In this document: piece after piece, positions 1-8,651 of the stretch | Numbering within the stretch: position 1 is the first letter of the stretch | How the letters are laid out: the number at the start of each line of letters is the position of its first letter | NCBI RefSeq assembly: GCF_014636775.1 | Contig: NZ_BMEQ01000018.1 | Coordinates: 25,036 to 89,035 of the forward strand | Reading direction: 5' to 3' | DNA from: Kocuria dechangensis | Lineage (GTDB): Bacteria > Actinomycetota > Actinomycetes > Actinomycetales > Micrococcaceae | DNA: 64,000 nucleotides | The notes under the pieces: generated by a model | What the model was told of the DNA's origin: nothing | The model's database searches: none | Seen by the model: only the letters and a program-made list of their open reading frames with translations | Made by a program: the position numbers and the translations under genes

Positions 1-1
1 C

Positions 2-241
2 TACCTCGAGGTCAGCGACGGCCTCGACGCCGGCTGGATCGCCGGAGTGACCCCCGATCTGGTCGGCGTATCCTCCGAGAACATCCAGATGTTCACCGTT
101 CCGAACCAGGGTGTGGGCTATTCGGCGGACGGCCAGTCGATCGTAGTGGCCGACTACACAGCAATGGAAGAGATCGGCGAGGCCATTTCGGGGGACACTC
201 TCAGCGAATATGTTGCTAACCTGAACCCAGCCGATCAGTAA
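2..241 (+). CDS. LCP (LytR-CpsA-Psr) family protein, 3' end only
   Basis: Only the last 79 codons lie in the window; the frame is open from base 2 to the TAA at 239-241. The translated tail (IQMFTVPNQGVGYSADGQS and following) resembles the C-terminal part of the LCP domain, where a beta strand with a T-V-P motif is typical. LCP enzymes are membrane-anchored transferases on the outer face of the membrane that attach lipid-linked glycopolymers to peptidoglycan. The position just upstream of a polysaccharide biosynthesis and export run fits the attachment step of the same polymer. The catalytic Arg/Asp residues are outside the window, so the family call rests on the tail alone. Confidence 0.6.
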   Translation, partial: YLEVSDGLDAGWIAGVTPDLVGVSSENIQMFTVPNQGVGYSADGQSIVVADYTAMEEIGEAISGDTLSEYVANLNPADQ

Positions 242-243
242 TT

Positions 244-277
244 CGCCCTCGCACACACCCCCTCGGTGCGCTGGGCG
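244..277 (+). terminator. Possible terminator hairpin after the LCP gene
   Basis: CGCCC (244-248) and GCAC (251-254) can pair with GTGC (266-269) and GGGCG (273-277), giving an interrupted GC-rich stem just after the LCP stop codon. There is no T run, so this is tentative. Confidence 0.3.
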
Positions 278-349
278 GCGTGAACCCCCACCCCCCAGCT
301 CGCCCCTTGATCGGCTGGGACGGGCGCCTCTTGACCCCCGCGAGAGCCC

Positions 350-1669
350 ATGCAGCCCACCCCCCGTCCACTCCGCCTGCTCGTGCTCACCCACTCGTAC
401 TGGCCCGAGCACTCACCGCCCCAGCGCCGCTGGTCGTCGCTGACCCGTTATCTCCGTCACACCGGCTGGGACGTCTCCTTCCTGGCACCCGTGCCGCGGT
501 TCCGGGGCACCGAGCCCGGCACCGACACCACCGGCCACGGCCGGCCCACGTGCACCGGGCCGGTCGGCGAGACCATCCACCGGGTGCCGTTCCTCAGCGC
601 CCGGCACAACCGCGGCTGGAAGCTGGCGGACCAGATGTTCACCGCCGCGGCGTCCGCCGTGCGCGGGATGGGCACGGGGGAGCACGACCTCGTGCTCGTC
701 ACGGCCCCGTCGCTGCCGCTCCTGGCCTCCGGCTGGGCGCTGGCCCGGGCCAAGAAGGTCCCGTTCGTGGTCGAGATGCGCGACGCCTGGCCGAACCTCG
801 CCGAGGACGCGAACCTCGTCCGCGGCGGCGGCAAGAGCATGATCAACCAGGTGGTCGAGTTCGTGCAGAACCACGCCGACCTGGTGGTCACCGTGACGGA
901 GGGCTTCGCCGAGACCCTGCGGGAGCGCGGCGTGCGCAACGTCGTGACGATCCGCAACGGCGTCATCCTCGCCCGGACCCCGCGCCTGCTGCCCCCGCCG
1001 GTGGAGCGCGAGCGGCTGGAGGTGCTCTACCTCGGCAACCACGGGGAGAGCCAGTCCCTGGAGCGGCTCGTGGAGGCCGCCGCCCTCGTGGGGGACAGGA
1101 TGCGCCTGACGCTGGTGGGCCAGGGCAGCCGCAAGCCCGCCCTCGAGGCCCTCGCGGCTCGCCTGCGCGCCCCCGTCCGGTTCCTGCCGCCGGAGTACGG
1201 CTCAGCCGTCTTCGAGCGCTACGCCGAGGCGGACAGCGTGGTGATCTCCCTGCGGGACGACTGGAAGTCCTTCGAGGACACCATCCCGTCCAAGACCTAC
1301 GAGGTGCTCTCGGTCGGCCGGCACATCACCGCCATCGTCCGCGGCGAGGCGGCCCGCGTGCTCGCCGACGCCGGGGAGGGCAGCGTGGTGGGCAGCCGCC
1401 CGGAGGAGATCGCCGCGCTGTGGCAGGGGCTGATCGCCGACCGCTCCCGGCTGCGCCAGCGCTCGACCGGGCGCGCCTGGGTGGCCGCGAACGCGGACTA
1501 CCGGGACCTCGCCGCGAGCTACGACGCCGTCCTGCGCACGCTGCTGCCCGGCATCGCCGTCCCGGTCCGCGAGGAGCTGGAGCTCGCCGAGCTGGAGTTC
1601 GCGGACCTGGAGGTCGCCGGGGTGCGGCGCGCCCGGGCCGCGGCGAGGGTCAAGCACCATGCTGCGTGA
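350..1669 (+). CDS. Glycosyltransferase family 4 protein
   Basis: A 439-aa protein with two Rossmann-like halves as in GT-B enzymes. The N-terminal strand LRLLVLTHSYWPE (about residues 9-21) is followed by a basic acceptor-side loop. The C-terminal donor-site motif lies near residues 308-325 (SKTYEVLSVGRHITAIV). It probably transfers a sugar from a nucleotide donor to a lipid-linked glycan at the cytoplasmic membrane face. It is the first gene of a tightly packed series: its last 11 bases overlap the next gene, which suggests translational coupling. The last 40 residues are rich in Glu and Leu. Donor and acceptor cannot be read from sequence. Confidence 0.85.
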   Translation: MQPTPRPLRLLVLTHSYWPEHSPPQRRWSSLTRYLRHTGWDVSFLAPVPRFRGTEPGTDTTGHGRPTCTGPVGETIHRVPFLSARHNRGWKLADQMFTAAASAVRGMGTGEHDLVLVTAPSLPLLASGWALARAKKVPFVVEMRDAWPNLAEDANLVRGGGKSMINQVVEFVQNHADLVVTVTEGFAETLRERGVRNVVTIRNGVILARTPRLLPPPVERERLEVLYLGNHGESQSLERLVEAAALVGDRMRLTLVGQGSRKPALEALAARLRAPVRFLPPEYGSAVFERYAEADSVVISLRDDWKSFEDTIPSKTYEVLSVGRHITAIVRGEAARVLADAGEGSVVGSRPEEIAALWQGLIADRSRLRQRSTGRAWVAANADYRDLAASYDAVLRTLLPGIAVPVREELELAELEFADLEVAGVRRARAAARVKHHAA

Positions 1670-3506
1670 ACGGGAGGCCCGTCCGGCCCGCACCACGGGC
1701 CGGGCCGGGCGCTCGTACCGCCAGCTGGGCGCCAACCTCGCGGTGACGGCCTCCACGGTGGCCGAGCACCTCGGCGACGACCCGGTGGTGTTCTGGTCCC
1801 AGGTCTCCCGCCGGCTCCCGTCCCGCGCCGTCCGCCCCGCGGCCCGGGCGCTGACCGGAGGCGAGGCCACCTGGCCGGCCGCCGGCGCCGCCGCCGCCCA
1901 CGTCCTCGGCCGCCGGTCCGAGGCGGAGGACGCCCTGGCCCGCGGCGAGGCCGGGGACTTCGACCCGCAGACCACGCGCCGGCTCGCCGACGTCGCCCTG
2001 GGCATGGGGCAGGTGGAGCAGGCCGACCGCCTGCTCGAACAGGTCCCCGCCGGCACCCGCGGCCGCGCCGGGACGGAGGCGCGCCGGCACTGGCACCTGG
2101 GCCGGATGACCGAGGCCGTGGAGTGCCTGCGCCGTGCGGTGACCGCCGGACATGCCACGCCGGGGGAGCGGCGCCAGCTGCGGCGCCTCGAGGACGAGCT
2201 GGAGCTCTTCTCCGGCTGGACCCCCGACCTCCCGCCCGTGGCCGGCTACCGCCCCGAGCCCACCTCCGTGCTGCACGTGCTGACCAACTCCCTGCCGCAC
2301 ACCCAGAGCGGCTACGCCCAGCGCACCCACTCCCTGCTCACCGCCACCGCCGCCCGGGGCTGGGACGTGCACGCCGTGACCCGCCCGGGCTACCCCGTGC
2401 AGGTCGGCAAGCTCGGCGCCCGCGCCCTCGACGTCGTCGACGGCATCCCGTACCACCGCATCCTCCCGGCCCGGCTGGCCCGCACGGCCACCGGCCGGCT
2501 CCAGCAGGAGGCCGAGGCCGTGCTGGACCTCGCCCTGCGCACCCGGCCCGCCGTGCTGCACACCACCACCCACTTCGTGAACGCCGTGGTGACCCGGGCC
2601 GTCGCCGAGGTGCTCGGCATCCCGTGGGTCTACGAGGTCCGCGGCCAGCTCGCCGACACCTGGGCGGGCAGCCGCCCCGCCGAGGCCGCCGAGAGCGAGC
2701 GCTACCGCCTCTTCACCGCTCGGGAGGCCGAGGCCATGGCGGCCGCCGACGACGTCGTGACCCTCGGCGCGGCCATGAGCCGCCGCGTCCGCGAGCTCAC
2801 CCGGGGGCTGCCCTCCGGTCCCGTGCCGTCCCGCCAGGCGCCCAACGCCGTCGGCGGGGCCTACCTCGAGGAGCCCCTCCCCGTCGCCGAGGCCCGGCGC
2901 GCCGTGGGGCTGCCGCAGAACGCCCGGATCCTGGGCACCGTCACGAGCGTCGTGGACTACGAGGGCCTCGACGACCTGCTGCGCGCCGCTGCGCGGATGG
3001 CTCCGAACGTGGCCGATCTGCTCGTGGTGATCGTCGGCGACGGCGCCGCCCGCCCGGGCCTGGAGACCCTCGCCGGCGAGCTCGGCATCGCGCATCGCGT
3101 CCGCTTCACCGGCCGGGTGCCGCGCGAGCAGGCCGTGCTCTACCACCAGGCCTTCGACGTCTTCGTGGTCCCGCGCAAGGACCGGACCGTGACCCGCGCC
3201 GTGACGCCGCTGAAGCCGGTCGAGGCGCTGGCCACCGGCACCCCCGTCGTCGCCAGCCGGCTGCCCGCTCTGGCGGAGCTCGTCGCGGACGGGATCACCG
3301 GGATGCTCGTGCCCCCGGAGGACCCCGAGACGCTCGCCACAGTCCTGCAGATGATGCTCGAGTGCCCCGCGGTGCGGCAGTGCCTGGGGGCCGAGGGGCG
3401 GCATCGTGTCCTGTCACGGCGCACATGGGACGTCGTGGCGCGCGGTACGGTGGACACTTACGAATTCCTGACCCGACGAGAACATCCCCAGGAGGCCAGC
3501 GCGTGA
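1659..3506 (+). CDS. Glycosyltransferase family 4 with TPR-like N-terminal region
   Basis: A 615-aa protein. Residues about 1-200 are Ala/Arg-rich and helical, with repeat-like segments (for example around LADVALGMGQVEQADRLL) that resemble tetratricopeptide units. The GT4 catalytic part starts near residue 203 with SVLHVLTNSLPH and contains the donor-site stretch TPLKPVEALATGTPVVASR (about 516-534), where the Glu of KPVEA is the usual nucleotide-sugar contact. It starts inside the upstream gene and ends in a GTGA overlap with the ABC permease gene, so the three are probably one operon. The same architecture recurs in the gene at 22,251. Confidence 0.85.
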   Translation: MLREREARPARTTGRAGRSYRQLGANLAVTASTVAEHLGDDPVVFWSQVSRRLPSRAVRPAARALTGGEATWPAAGAAAAHVLGRRSEAEDALARGEAGDFDPQTTRRLADVALGMGQVEQADRLLEQVPAGTRGRAGTEARRHWHLGRMTEAVECLRRAVTAGHATPGERRQLRRLEDELELFSGWTPDLPPVAGYRPEPTSVLHVLTNSLPHTQSGYAQRTHSLLTATAARGWDVHAVTRPGYPVQVGKLGARALDVVDGIPYHRILPARLARTATGRLQQEAEAVLDLALRTRPAVLHTTTHFVNAVVTRAVAEVLGIPWVYEVRGQLADTWAGSRPAEAAESERYRLFTAREAEAMAAADDVVTLGAAMSRRVRELTRGLPSGPVPSRQAPNAVGGAYLEEPLPVAEARRAVGLPQNARILGTVTSVVDYEGLDDLLRAAARMAPNVADLLVVIVGDGAARPGLETLAGELGIAHRVRFTGRVPREQAVLYHQAFDVFVVPRKDRTVTRAVTPLKPVEALATGTPVVASRLPALAELVADGITGMLVPPEDPETLATVLQMMLECPAVRQCLGAEGRHRVLSRRTWDVVARGTVDTYEFLTRREHPQEASA

Positions 3507-4408
3507 TCGTGCGCCAGACGCCGGAGCGAGCGGAATGGTTCAGCTCCGGGCCCCCGCCCCGCACGGTCGTGTTCGACTCCTCGAGGCTGCAGGCGGTGGG
3601 CACCCGCCCCCCGCTGACCGAGTACCTGGTCCAGCTCTGGGGCAGCCGGCACTTCGTCCTCTACGACGCCCGGGTGCGGCTGTCCGTCAGCCAGGAGCAC
3701 ACGATGCTCGGCAAGGCGTGGCTGGTGCTCAACCCGGCGCTGCTGGGCCTGACCTTCCTGCTGATCTTCGGCCTGCTGCTGGGGACGCGGGACGGCGTGG
3801 AGAACTTCATCGCGTTCCTGCTCGTCGGCATCATGATGTTCACCTACTCCTCCCGCGCGATCGTGGCGGGGGCGCGGTCCATGGCCTCCGGCCGGGCCCT
3901 CATCCGGGGCTTCAGCTTCCCGCGGGCGGCGCTGCCGCTGTCGATCAACGTGCGGGACCTCATGAGCCAGGGCTTCGTGCTCGTGGCCATGATCGTGATG
4001 GTGCTCGCCATCCCGCCGCTGGAGCCCATCAGCTGGCGCTGGCTGCTGCTGATCCCCATCGTGGCGCTGCAGACGATCTTCAACTGGGGCTTCGGCATGC
4101 TCATGGCGCCCCTGGTGCACCGGATCCCGGACGTGGGCAACCTCCTGTCCTTCGCCATGCGGATCTGGATGTACTCCTCCGGGATCTTCTACGACCCCTC
4201 CCGCTTCGTCACCGACGAGCGCTGGATGCTCCTGTTCGAGGCGAACCCGCTGTACCAGGTGCTCTCCATGTCCCGCGACTGCCTGATCTACGGGATCACC
4301 CCCGAGTGGTGGCAGTGGACGGTCCTGGTGGTCGCGGCCTTCGGCACCTGGCTGCTGGGCCTGTGGGTGTTCTGGCGCAACGAGGAGAGCTACGCCAATG
4401 AGCGCTGA
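3503..4408 (+). CDS. ABC-2 type polysaccharide export permease (Wzm/TagG-like)
   Basis: A 301-aa integral membrane protein of the ABC-2 permease family. A 55-residue cytoplasmic N-terminus leads into about six hydrophobic segments, starting near LVLNPALLGLTFLLIFGLLL. Length and layout match the Wzm/TagG subunits that export undecaprenyl-linked O-antigen or teichoic-acid polymers. GTG at 3503 is chosen as start because it gives the GTGA overlap with the upstream stop and follows GGAGG; the open frame extends much further upstream without meaning. The partner ATPase follows with an 11-base overlap. Polymer export is inferred from family and neighbours. Confidence 0.9.
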   Translation: MIVRQTPERAEWFSSGPPPRTVVFDSSRLQAVGTRPPLTEYLVQLWGSRHFVLYDARVRLSVSQEHTMLGKAWLVLNPALLGLTFLLIFGLLLGTRDGVENFIAFLLVGIMMFTYSSRAIVAGARSMASGRALIRGFSFPRAALPLSINVRDLMSQGFVLVAMIVMVLAIPPLEPISWRWLLLIPIVALQTIFNWGFGMLMAPLVHRIPDVGNLLSFAMRIWMYSSGIFYDPSRFVTDERWMLLFEANPLYQVLSMSRDCLIYGITPEWWQWTVLVVAAFGTWLLGLWVFWRNEESYANER

Positions 4409-5318
4409 GCCCCGCACCGCACCGTCCGGCCGCCGCCGGGCGACCGTGCGCAACCCCGCTGTCGTCGTCGACGACGTGACCGTGGTCTACACCGTCACGA
4501 GCACCGGCGGCGGGGACGAGGTCCCCGTCTCCGCGCCGGTCCGCCTGGCCCGCCGGGCGCTGGGCCGGCCGCCCATCGTGCGCAACCAGGCCCTCACGAA
4601 CATCACCCTGGCCGTGGAGGAGGGGGAGTCGGTCGGCTTCATCGGCCGCAACGGCTCCGGCAAGTCGACGCTCATGAACGTGATCTCCGGCCAGCTCAAC
4701 CCCACCTCCGGCCGGGTCTACGCCGCGGACGTCCCCGCCAAGCTCGGGGTCAACGTGTCGCTGGTGCCCGCCCTGTCCGGGGAGCGCAACATGCGCCTGG
4801 GCTGCCTGGCCCAGGGCATGACGCCCGCCGAGGTCGACGCGAAGATGGACGAGCTGATCCACATCGCCGCGCTGGACAAGGCCATCCACTGGCCCATGAA
4901 GGCCTACTCCTCCGGCATGGCCGCCCGCCTGCGCTTCGCGGTGGCCACGGCCACCGACCCCCACATCCTCATCCTCGACGAGGCCCTGGGCACGGGCGAC
5001 GCCCAGTTCCAGGACCGCGGCAAGGCCCGGATGCAGGAGATCCGGGAGCAGGCCGGCTGCATCCTCTTCGTCTCCCACTCGATGGCCGAGGTGCGGACCA
5101 TGTGCTCCCGCGTCGTGTGGATCGACGAGGGCGAGCTGGTCATGGACGGCGATCCCGGCGACGTGATCGCGGTCTACGAGCGCTTCATGAAGGATCTGGC
5201 CGCCGGCAACAACAAGAGCGCCCTGGCGATGCGCGACGAGGCGAGGGAGGCCCTGGTGCGCACCGTCGTGGCGGACCTTGGCCCCTCGGCGGCCCAGCCG
5301 GGAGGCACCGCGGCATGA
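4398..5318 (+). CDS. ABC transporter ATP-binding protein (Wzt/TagH-like)
   Basis: A 306-aa ABC ATPase. Walker A GRNGSGKST is at about residues 83-91, the signature region reads YSSGMAARL (about 170-178), Walker B ILILDEA is at about 190-196, and the H-loop is SHS (about 226-228). The Y-S-S-G-M form of the signature is characteristic of the polysaccharide-export ATPases TagH/Wzt. The extended N-terminus before Walker A is also typical. There is no long C-terminal carbohydrate-binding domain as in O9a-type Wzt; only about 45 residues follow the ATPase core. It pairs with the overlapping permease to flip a completed lipid-linked polymer. Confidence 0.92.
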   Translation: MSAEPRTAPSGRRRATVRNPAVVVDDVTVVYTVTSTGGGDEVPVSAPVRLARRALGRPPIVRNQALTNITLAVEEGESVGFIGRNGSGKSTLMNVISGQLNPTSGRVYAADVPAKLGVNVSLVPALSGERNMRLGCLAQGMTPAEVDAKMDELIHIAALDKAIHWPMKAYSSGMAARLRFAVATATDPHILILDEALGTGDAQFQDRGKARMQEIREQAGCILFVSHSMAEVRTMCSRVVWIDEGELVMDGDPGDVIAVYERFMKDLAAGNNKSALAMRDEAREALVRTVVADLGPSAAQPGGTAA

Positions 5319-7198
5319 GCGTGACCGACCAGGTCTTCGACGTCCGCACCGCCCTGTGGCACCTGCGCCACGGCGGCCCGTCCGCAGTCGCCAGGTACCG
5401 GCGCCGGCTGCGCGTGCCCCGCGCGATCACCGCCGCGCCCTCGCAGCAGGACAAGCAGCTCACCTTCGCCCCGGCGCAGTGGCCGGACGCCCCGCCCGTG
5501 TTCGCCGACGTCACTGCCGCCGTGATCCTCGACGACTTCTCTGCGCGCGCCCTGCGCTACGAGTGGAACCAGATCGCCTTGACCCGCGGCGGCTGGCGCG
5601 AGGAGCTGGCCGCCCAGCCCGTGGACCTGCTCTTCGTGGAGTCCGCGTGGCACGGCAACGACGACGAGTGGCAGTACCAGCTCACCGGCGCCTCCGGGGT
5701 GAAGCAGCCGTTCAAGGACCTCCTGGCGCACTGCCGCGACCAGGGCATCCCCACGGTCTTCTGGAACAAGGAGGACCCGCCGCACTACGACGACTTCCTC
5801 GAGTGCGCCGCCCTGTTCGACCACGTCTTCACCTCGGACGCCAACCGGGTGGAGCACTACGCCCGGGACCTCGGCCACGACCGGGTGGGCGTGCTGCCGT
5901 TCGCCGCCCAGCCCGTGGTCCACAACCCCGTCCGGCCGCAGCACGGCTTCCACGCCCGGGACGTGGCCTTCGCCGGGATGTACTTCGCCCACAAGTACCC
6001 GGAGCGGCGCGAGCAGATGGACCTGCTGCTCGGCGGCGCCCTGGACGTCAGCCCCAAGCTGGGCCGGGGTCTGGAGATCTTCTCCCGCTACCTCGGGGAC
6101 GACGAGCGCTACCAGTTCCCGCACCCCCTCGACGAGCGCGTGGTGGGCTCCCTGCCCTACGACCGGATGCTCACCGCCTACAAGGCGTACAAGGTGTTCC
6201 TCAACGTCAACTCCGTGGTGGACTCGCCCAGCATGTGCGCCCGGCGGATCTTCGAGATCACCGCGTCAGGGACGCCGGTGGTCTCCACCCCCAGCGCCGC
6301 CCTCCGGAACTTCTTCCCGCCCGAGGAGCTGCCGGTCGCCCAGACCCGCGAGCACGCCGGGGACGCCGTGCGCGCCCTGGCCCGCAGCCCCGAGCTGGCC
6401 GACCGCATGGTGCACCGCGCCCAGCGCACCATCTGGGCGCAGCACACCTACACCCACCGGGTCGCCCAGGTGCTGGCCGCCGCACTCCCCGGTCCGGTCC
6501 GGGCCCCCGAGGAGCCCACCGTCTCCGTGCTGCTGTGCACCAACCGCCCCCACCAGCTGGAGCACGCCCTGACGACCATCGCGTCCCAGGTGCGGGTGAC
6601 ACCGGAGGTCGTCCTGCTCTGCCACGGCTTCGACCCCGAGGCCCACGCGGTCGAGTCCCTCGTCGACACACTCGGACTTGCATCTGTGAAGATTCTCACA
6701 GCAAACGCCGAGGTCAGCCTGGGGGAGTGCCTCAACCGGGCCGTCCGGGCCTCGACCGGGGACGTGCTGACCAAGATGGACGACGACGACTTCTACGGCC
6801 CGCACTACCTCAGCGACCAGCTGCACGCGCTGCGCTACTCCCGGGCGGACATCGTCGGCAAGCAGGCCCACTACATGTACGTGGAGTCCCGGGACGCCAC
6901 GCTCCTGCGCTTCGGGCACCGCGAGCACCGCTGGACGGACTTCGTCATGGGCCCCACGATCATGGGCCGCCGCGAGGTCTTCGAGCGGATCCCCTTCGAG
7001 TCCCGCACCACCGGCGAGGACTCCGCGTTCCTCGCCGCCGCCACGGACGCGGGGTACCGGATCTACTCCAGCGACCGGTTCAACTTCCGCCAGTACCGGG
7101 GCACCGGCGAGCACACGTGGTCCGTGAGCGACGCGGGCGTCCTGGCCAGCGGTAATGTGGTCATGTTTGGGGACAGCCTGAGCCACGTCGTCGTCTGA
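5315..7198 (+). CDS. CgeB-like glycosyltransferase module fused to a GT2 module
   Basis: A 627-aa protein with two parts. Residues about 60-385 resemble CgeB/YkvP-type GT-B proteins, with KEDPPHYDDF (about 152-161) and NVNSVVDSPSM (about 298-308), motifs shared with the large proteins at 8,652 and 13,729. Residues about 400-600 form a GT2 (GT-A) domain opening with VSVLLCTNRPHQLEHAL, with a four-Asp run at D489-D492 as the metal/nucleotide site. The start at 5315 gives an ATGA overlap with the ABC ATPase gene. It probably adds two sugars or repeats in the exported polymer; substrates are unknown. Confidence 0.85.
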   Translation: MSVTDQVFDVRTALWHLRHGGPSAVARYRRRLRVPRAITAAPSQQDKQLTFAPAQWPDAPPVFADVTAAVILDDFSARALRYEWNQIALTRGGWREELAAQPVDLLFVESAWHGNDDEWQYQLTGASGVKQPFKDLLAHCRDQGIPTVFWNKEDPPHYDDFLECAALFDHVFTSDANRVEHYARDLGHDRVGVLPFAAQPVVHNPVRPQHGFHARDVAFAGMYFAHKYPERREQMDLLLGGALDVSPKLGRGLEIFSRYLGDDERYQFPHPLDERVVGSLPYDRMLTAYKAYKVFLNVNSVVDSPSMCARRIFEITASGTPVVSTPSAALRNFFPPEELPVAQTREHAGDAVRALARSPELADRMVHRAQRTIWAQHTYTHRVAQVLAAALPGPVRAPEEPTVSVLLCTNRPHQLEHALTTIASQVRVTPEVVLLCHGFDPEAHAVESLVDTLGLASVKILTANAEVSLGECLNRAVRASTGDVLTKMDDDDFYGPHYLSDQLHALRYSRADIVGKQAHYMYVESRDATLLRFGHREHRWTDFVMGPTIMGRREVFERIPFESRTTGEDSAFLAAATDAGYRIYSSDRFNFRQYRGTGEHTWSVSDAGVLASGNVVMFGDSLSHVVV

Positions 7199-7233
7199 TC
7201 CTCCACCCCCGACCCCTACCGGAAGAGATGCAC

Positions 7234-8544
7234 ATGTCCGAGAACAACAACGTCGTCGTCGTCGGCCTGGGCTACATCGGCCTGCCGACGGCCGTCGTCC
7301 TCGCCAACCACGGCTCCCGGGTCGTGGGCGTGGACATCAACCAGGCCAACGTCGAGCGGATCAACCGCGGCGAGATCCCGTTCGTGGAGCCGGGCCTGGA
7401 GGAGCAGCTGGCGCACGTGGTGGCCGAGGGCACTCTCTCCGCGACCACCGAGACCCCTCACGGCGAGGCGTACATCGTGGCGGTACCGACCCCGTTCAAG
7501 GACAACTACGAGGGGGACCTCTCCTACATCCGGGCCGCCTCGGCGAACATCGCCCCGCAGCTGCACGGGGACGAGCTGATCATCCTGGAGTCGACCTCCC
7601 CGCCCCAGACCACGCGCAAGATGGCCGAGCACATCCTCGAGCTGCGCCCGGACCTGTCCCTGGACGGGGCCGACGGCAAGCCGGCCATCCACGTGGCGCA
7701 CTGCCCCGAGCGCGTGCTGCCGGGCAAGGTGATGGAGGAGCTGATCACCAACGACCGCATCATCGGCGGCATGACCCGCGAGGCGACCCGCCGGGCCAAG
7801 GCCCTCTACGCGACCTTCTGCGTGGGCGAGCTGCTGGAGACCGACGACGTGACCGCCGAGATGGCCAAGCTCACCGAGAACTCCTTCCGCGACGTCAACA
7901 TCGCCTTCGCCAACGAGCTGTCGCTGATCGCCGACAAGCTCGGGATCGACGTGTGGGAGCTCATCGAGCTGGCCAACCACCACCCGCGCGTGAACATCCT
8001 CCAGCCCGGCCCCGGCGTGGGCGGGCACTGCATCGCGGTGGACCCGTGGTTCATCGTCTCCTCCGCCCCGGAGGAGTCCCGCCTGATCCGCACGGCCCGG
8101 GAGGTCAACGACGCCAAGCCCGAGTGGGTCATCAGCAAGGTCAAGGAGGCCGCCGAGGGCATCGCCGCGCCCGTGGTCGCCGCGCTGGGCCTGGCCTTCA
8201 AGCCGGACATCGACGACCTGCGCGAGTCCCCGGCCCTGGAGATCACCAAGCGCCTGGCCGAGGAGTTCCCCCACGGCACGATCCTGGCCGTGGAGCCGCA
8301 CGTGGCCAAGCTCCCGCCGGCACTGGAGGGACGGAAGAACGTCCGGTTCGCCGAGCCGCAGGACGCCATCAAGCACGCCGACGTCGTGGTGCTGCTGGTC
8401 GACCACCAGCAGTTCCGCCTTCTCCCCAAGGGCATCCTCGACGGCAAGCAGATCGTCGACACCAAGGGGCTGTGGCGCCCGGGCAAGTCCTCGGCCCTGA
8501 CCGTGAACACCACCTCCATCCCGATCGTGGCCGCCGCGCGCTGA
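7234..8544 (+). CDS. wecC: UDP-N-acetyl-D-mannosamine dehydrogenase
   Basis: A 436-aa member of the UDP-glucose/GDP-mannose dehydrogenase family. It has an N-terminal NAD-binding Rossmann motif (VVVGLGYIGLPTAVVLA), a central helical domain, and the catalytic-Cys segment PGVGGHCIAVDPWF. The overall pattern (VPTPFKD, ESTSPPQTT, CPERVLPG) fits WecC, which oxidises UDP-ManNAc to UDP-ManNAcA with two NAD+, rather than Ugd. ATG 7234 is preferred over ATG 7228 because GGAAGAG (7221-7227) abuts the latter and sits six bases from the former. Its substrate would be made by the epimerase WecB at 36,393. The two genes lie at opposite ends of the cluster. Confidence 0.92.
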   Translation: MSENNNVVVVGLGYIGLPTAVVLANHGSRVVGVDINQANVERINRGEIPFVEPGLEEQLAHVVAEGTLSATTETPHGEAYIVAVPTPFKDNYEGDLSYIRAASANIAPQLHGDELIILESTSPPQTTRKMAEHILELRPDLSLDGADGKPAIHVAHCPERVLPGKVMEELITNDRIIGGMTREATRRAKALYATFCVGELLETDDVTAEMAKLTENSFRDVNIAFANELSLIADKLGIDVWELIELANHHPRVNILQPGPGVGGHCIAVDPWFIVSSAPEESRLIRTAREVNDAKPEWVISKVKEAAEGIAAPVVAALGLAFKPDIDDLRESPALEITKRLAEEFPHGTILAVEPHVAKLPPALEGRKNVRFAEPQDAIKHADVVVLLVDHQQFRLLPKGILDGKQIVDTKGLWRPGKSSALTVNTTSIPIVAAAR

Positions 8545-8560
8545 CCGCCGCCCGATGAGC

Positions 8561-8594
8561 GGGGCGGGCCGGCCTCCCCAGCCGTGCCCGCCCC
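8561..8594 (+). terminator. Hairpin after wecC
   Basis: GGGGCGGGC (8561-8569) pairs with GCCCGCCCC (8586-8594), with an inner CGGC/GCCG stem (8570-8573 with 8581-8584). It lies in the 107-base gap between wecC and the next gene. No clear T run follows, so it may only attenuate transcription. Confidence 0.4.
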
Positions 8595-8651
8595 GTCCCG
8601 TTCGGTCCCCCAGATTTCCCCCGCTTGCCCTCCCTCCCCAGGAGTCCCCCC

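Noticed and set aside
280..1746. 488-codon frame overlapping the first glycosyltransferase gene
   Set aside because: Arg/Pro-rich out-of-frame reading of the GT4 gene, without fold or ribosome site.
7228..7233. Upstream ATG as the wecC start
   Set aside because: The ribosome site GGAAGAG directly touches it, which leaves no spacing; the ATG six bases later fits.
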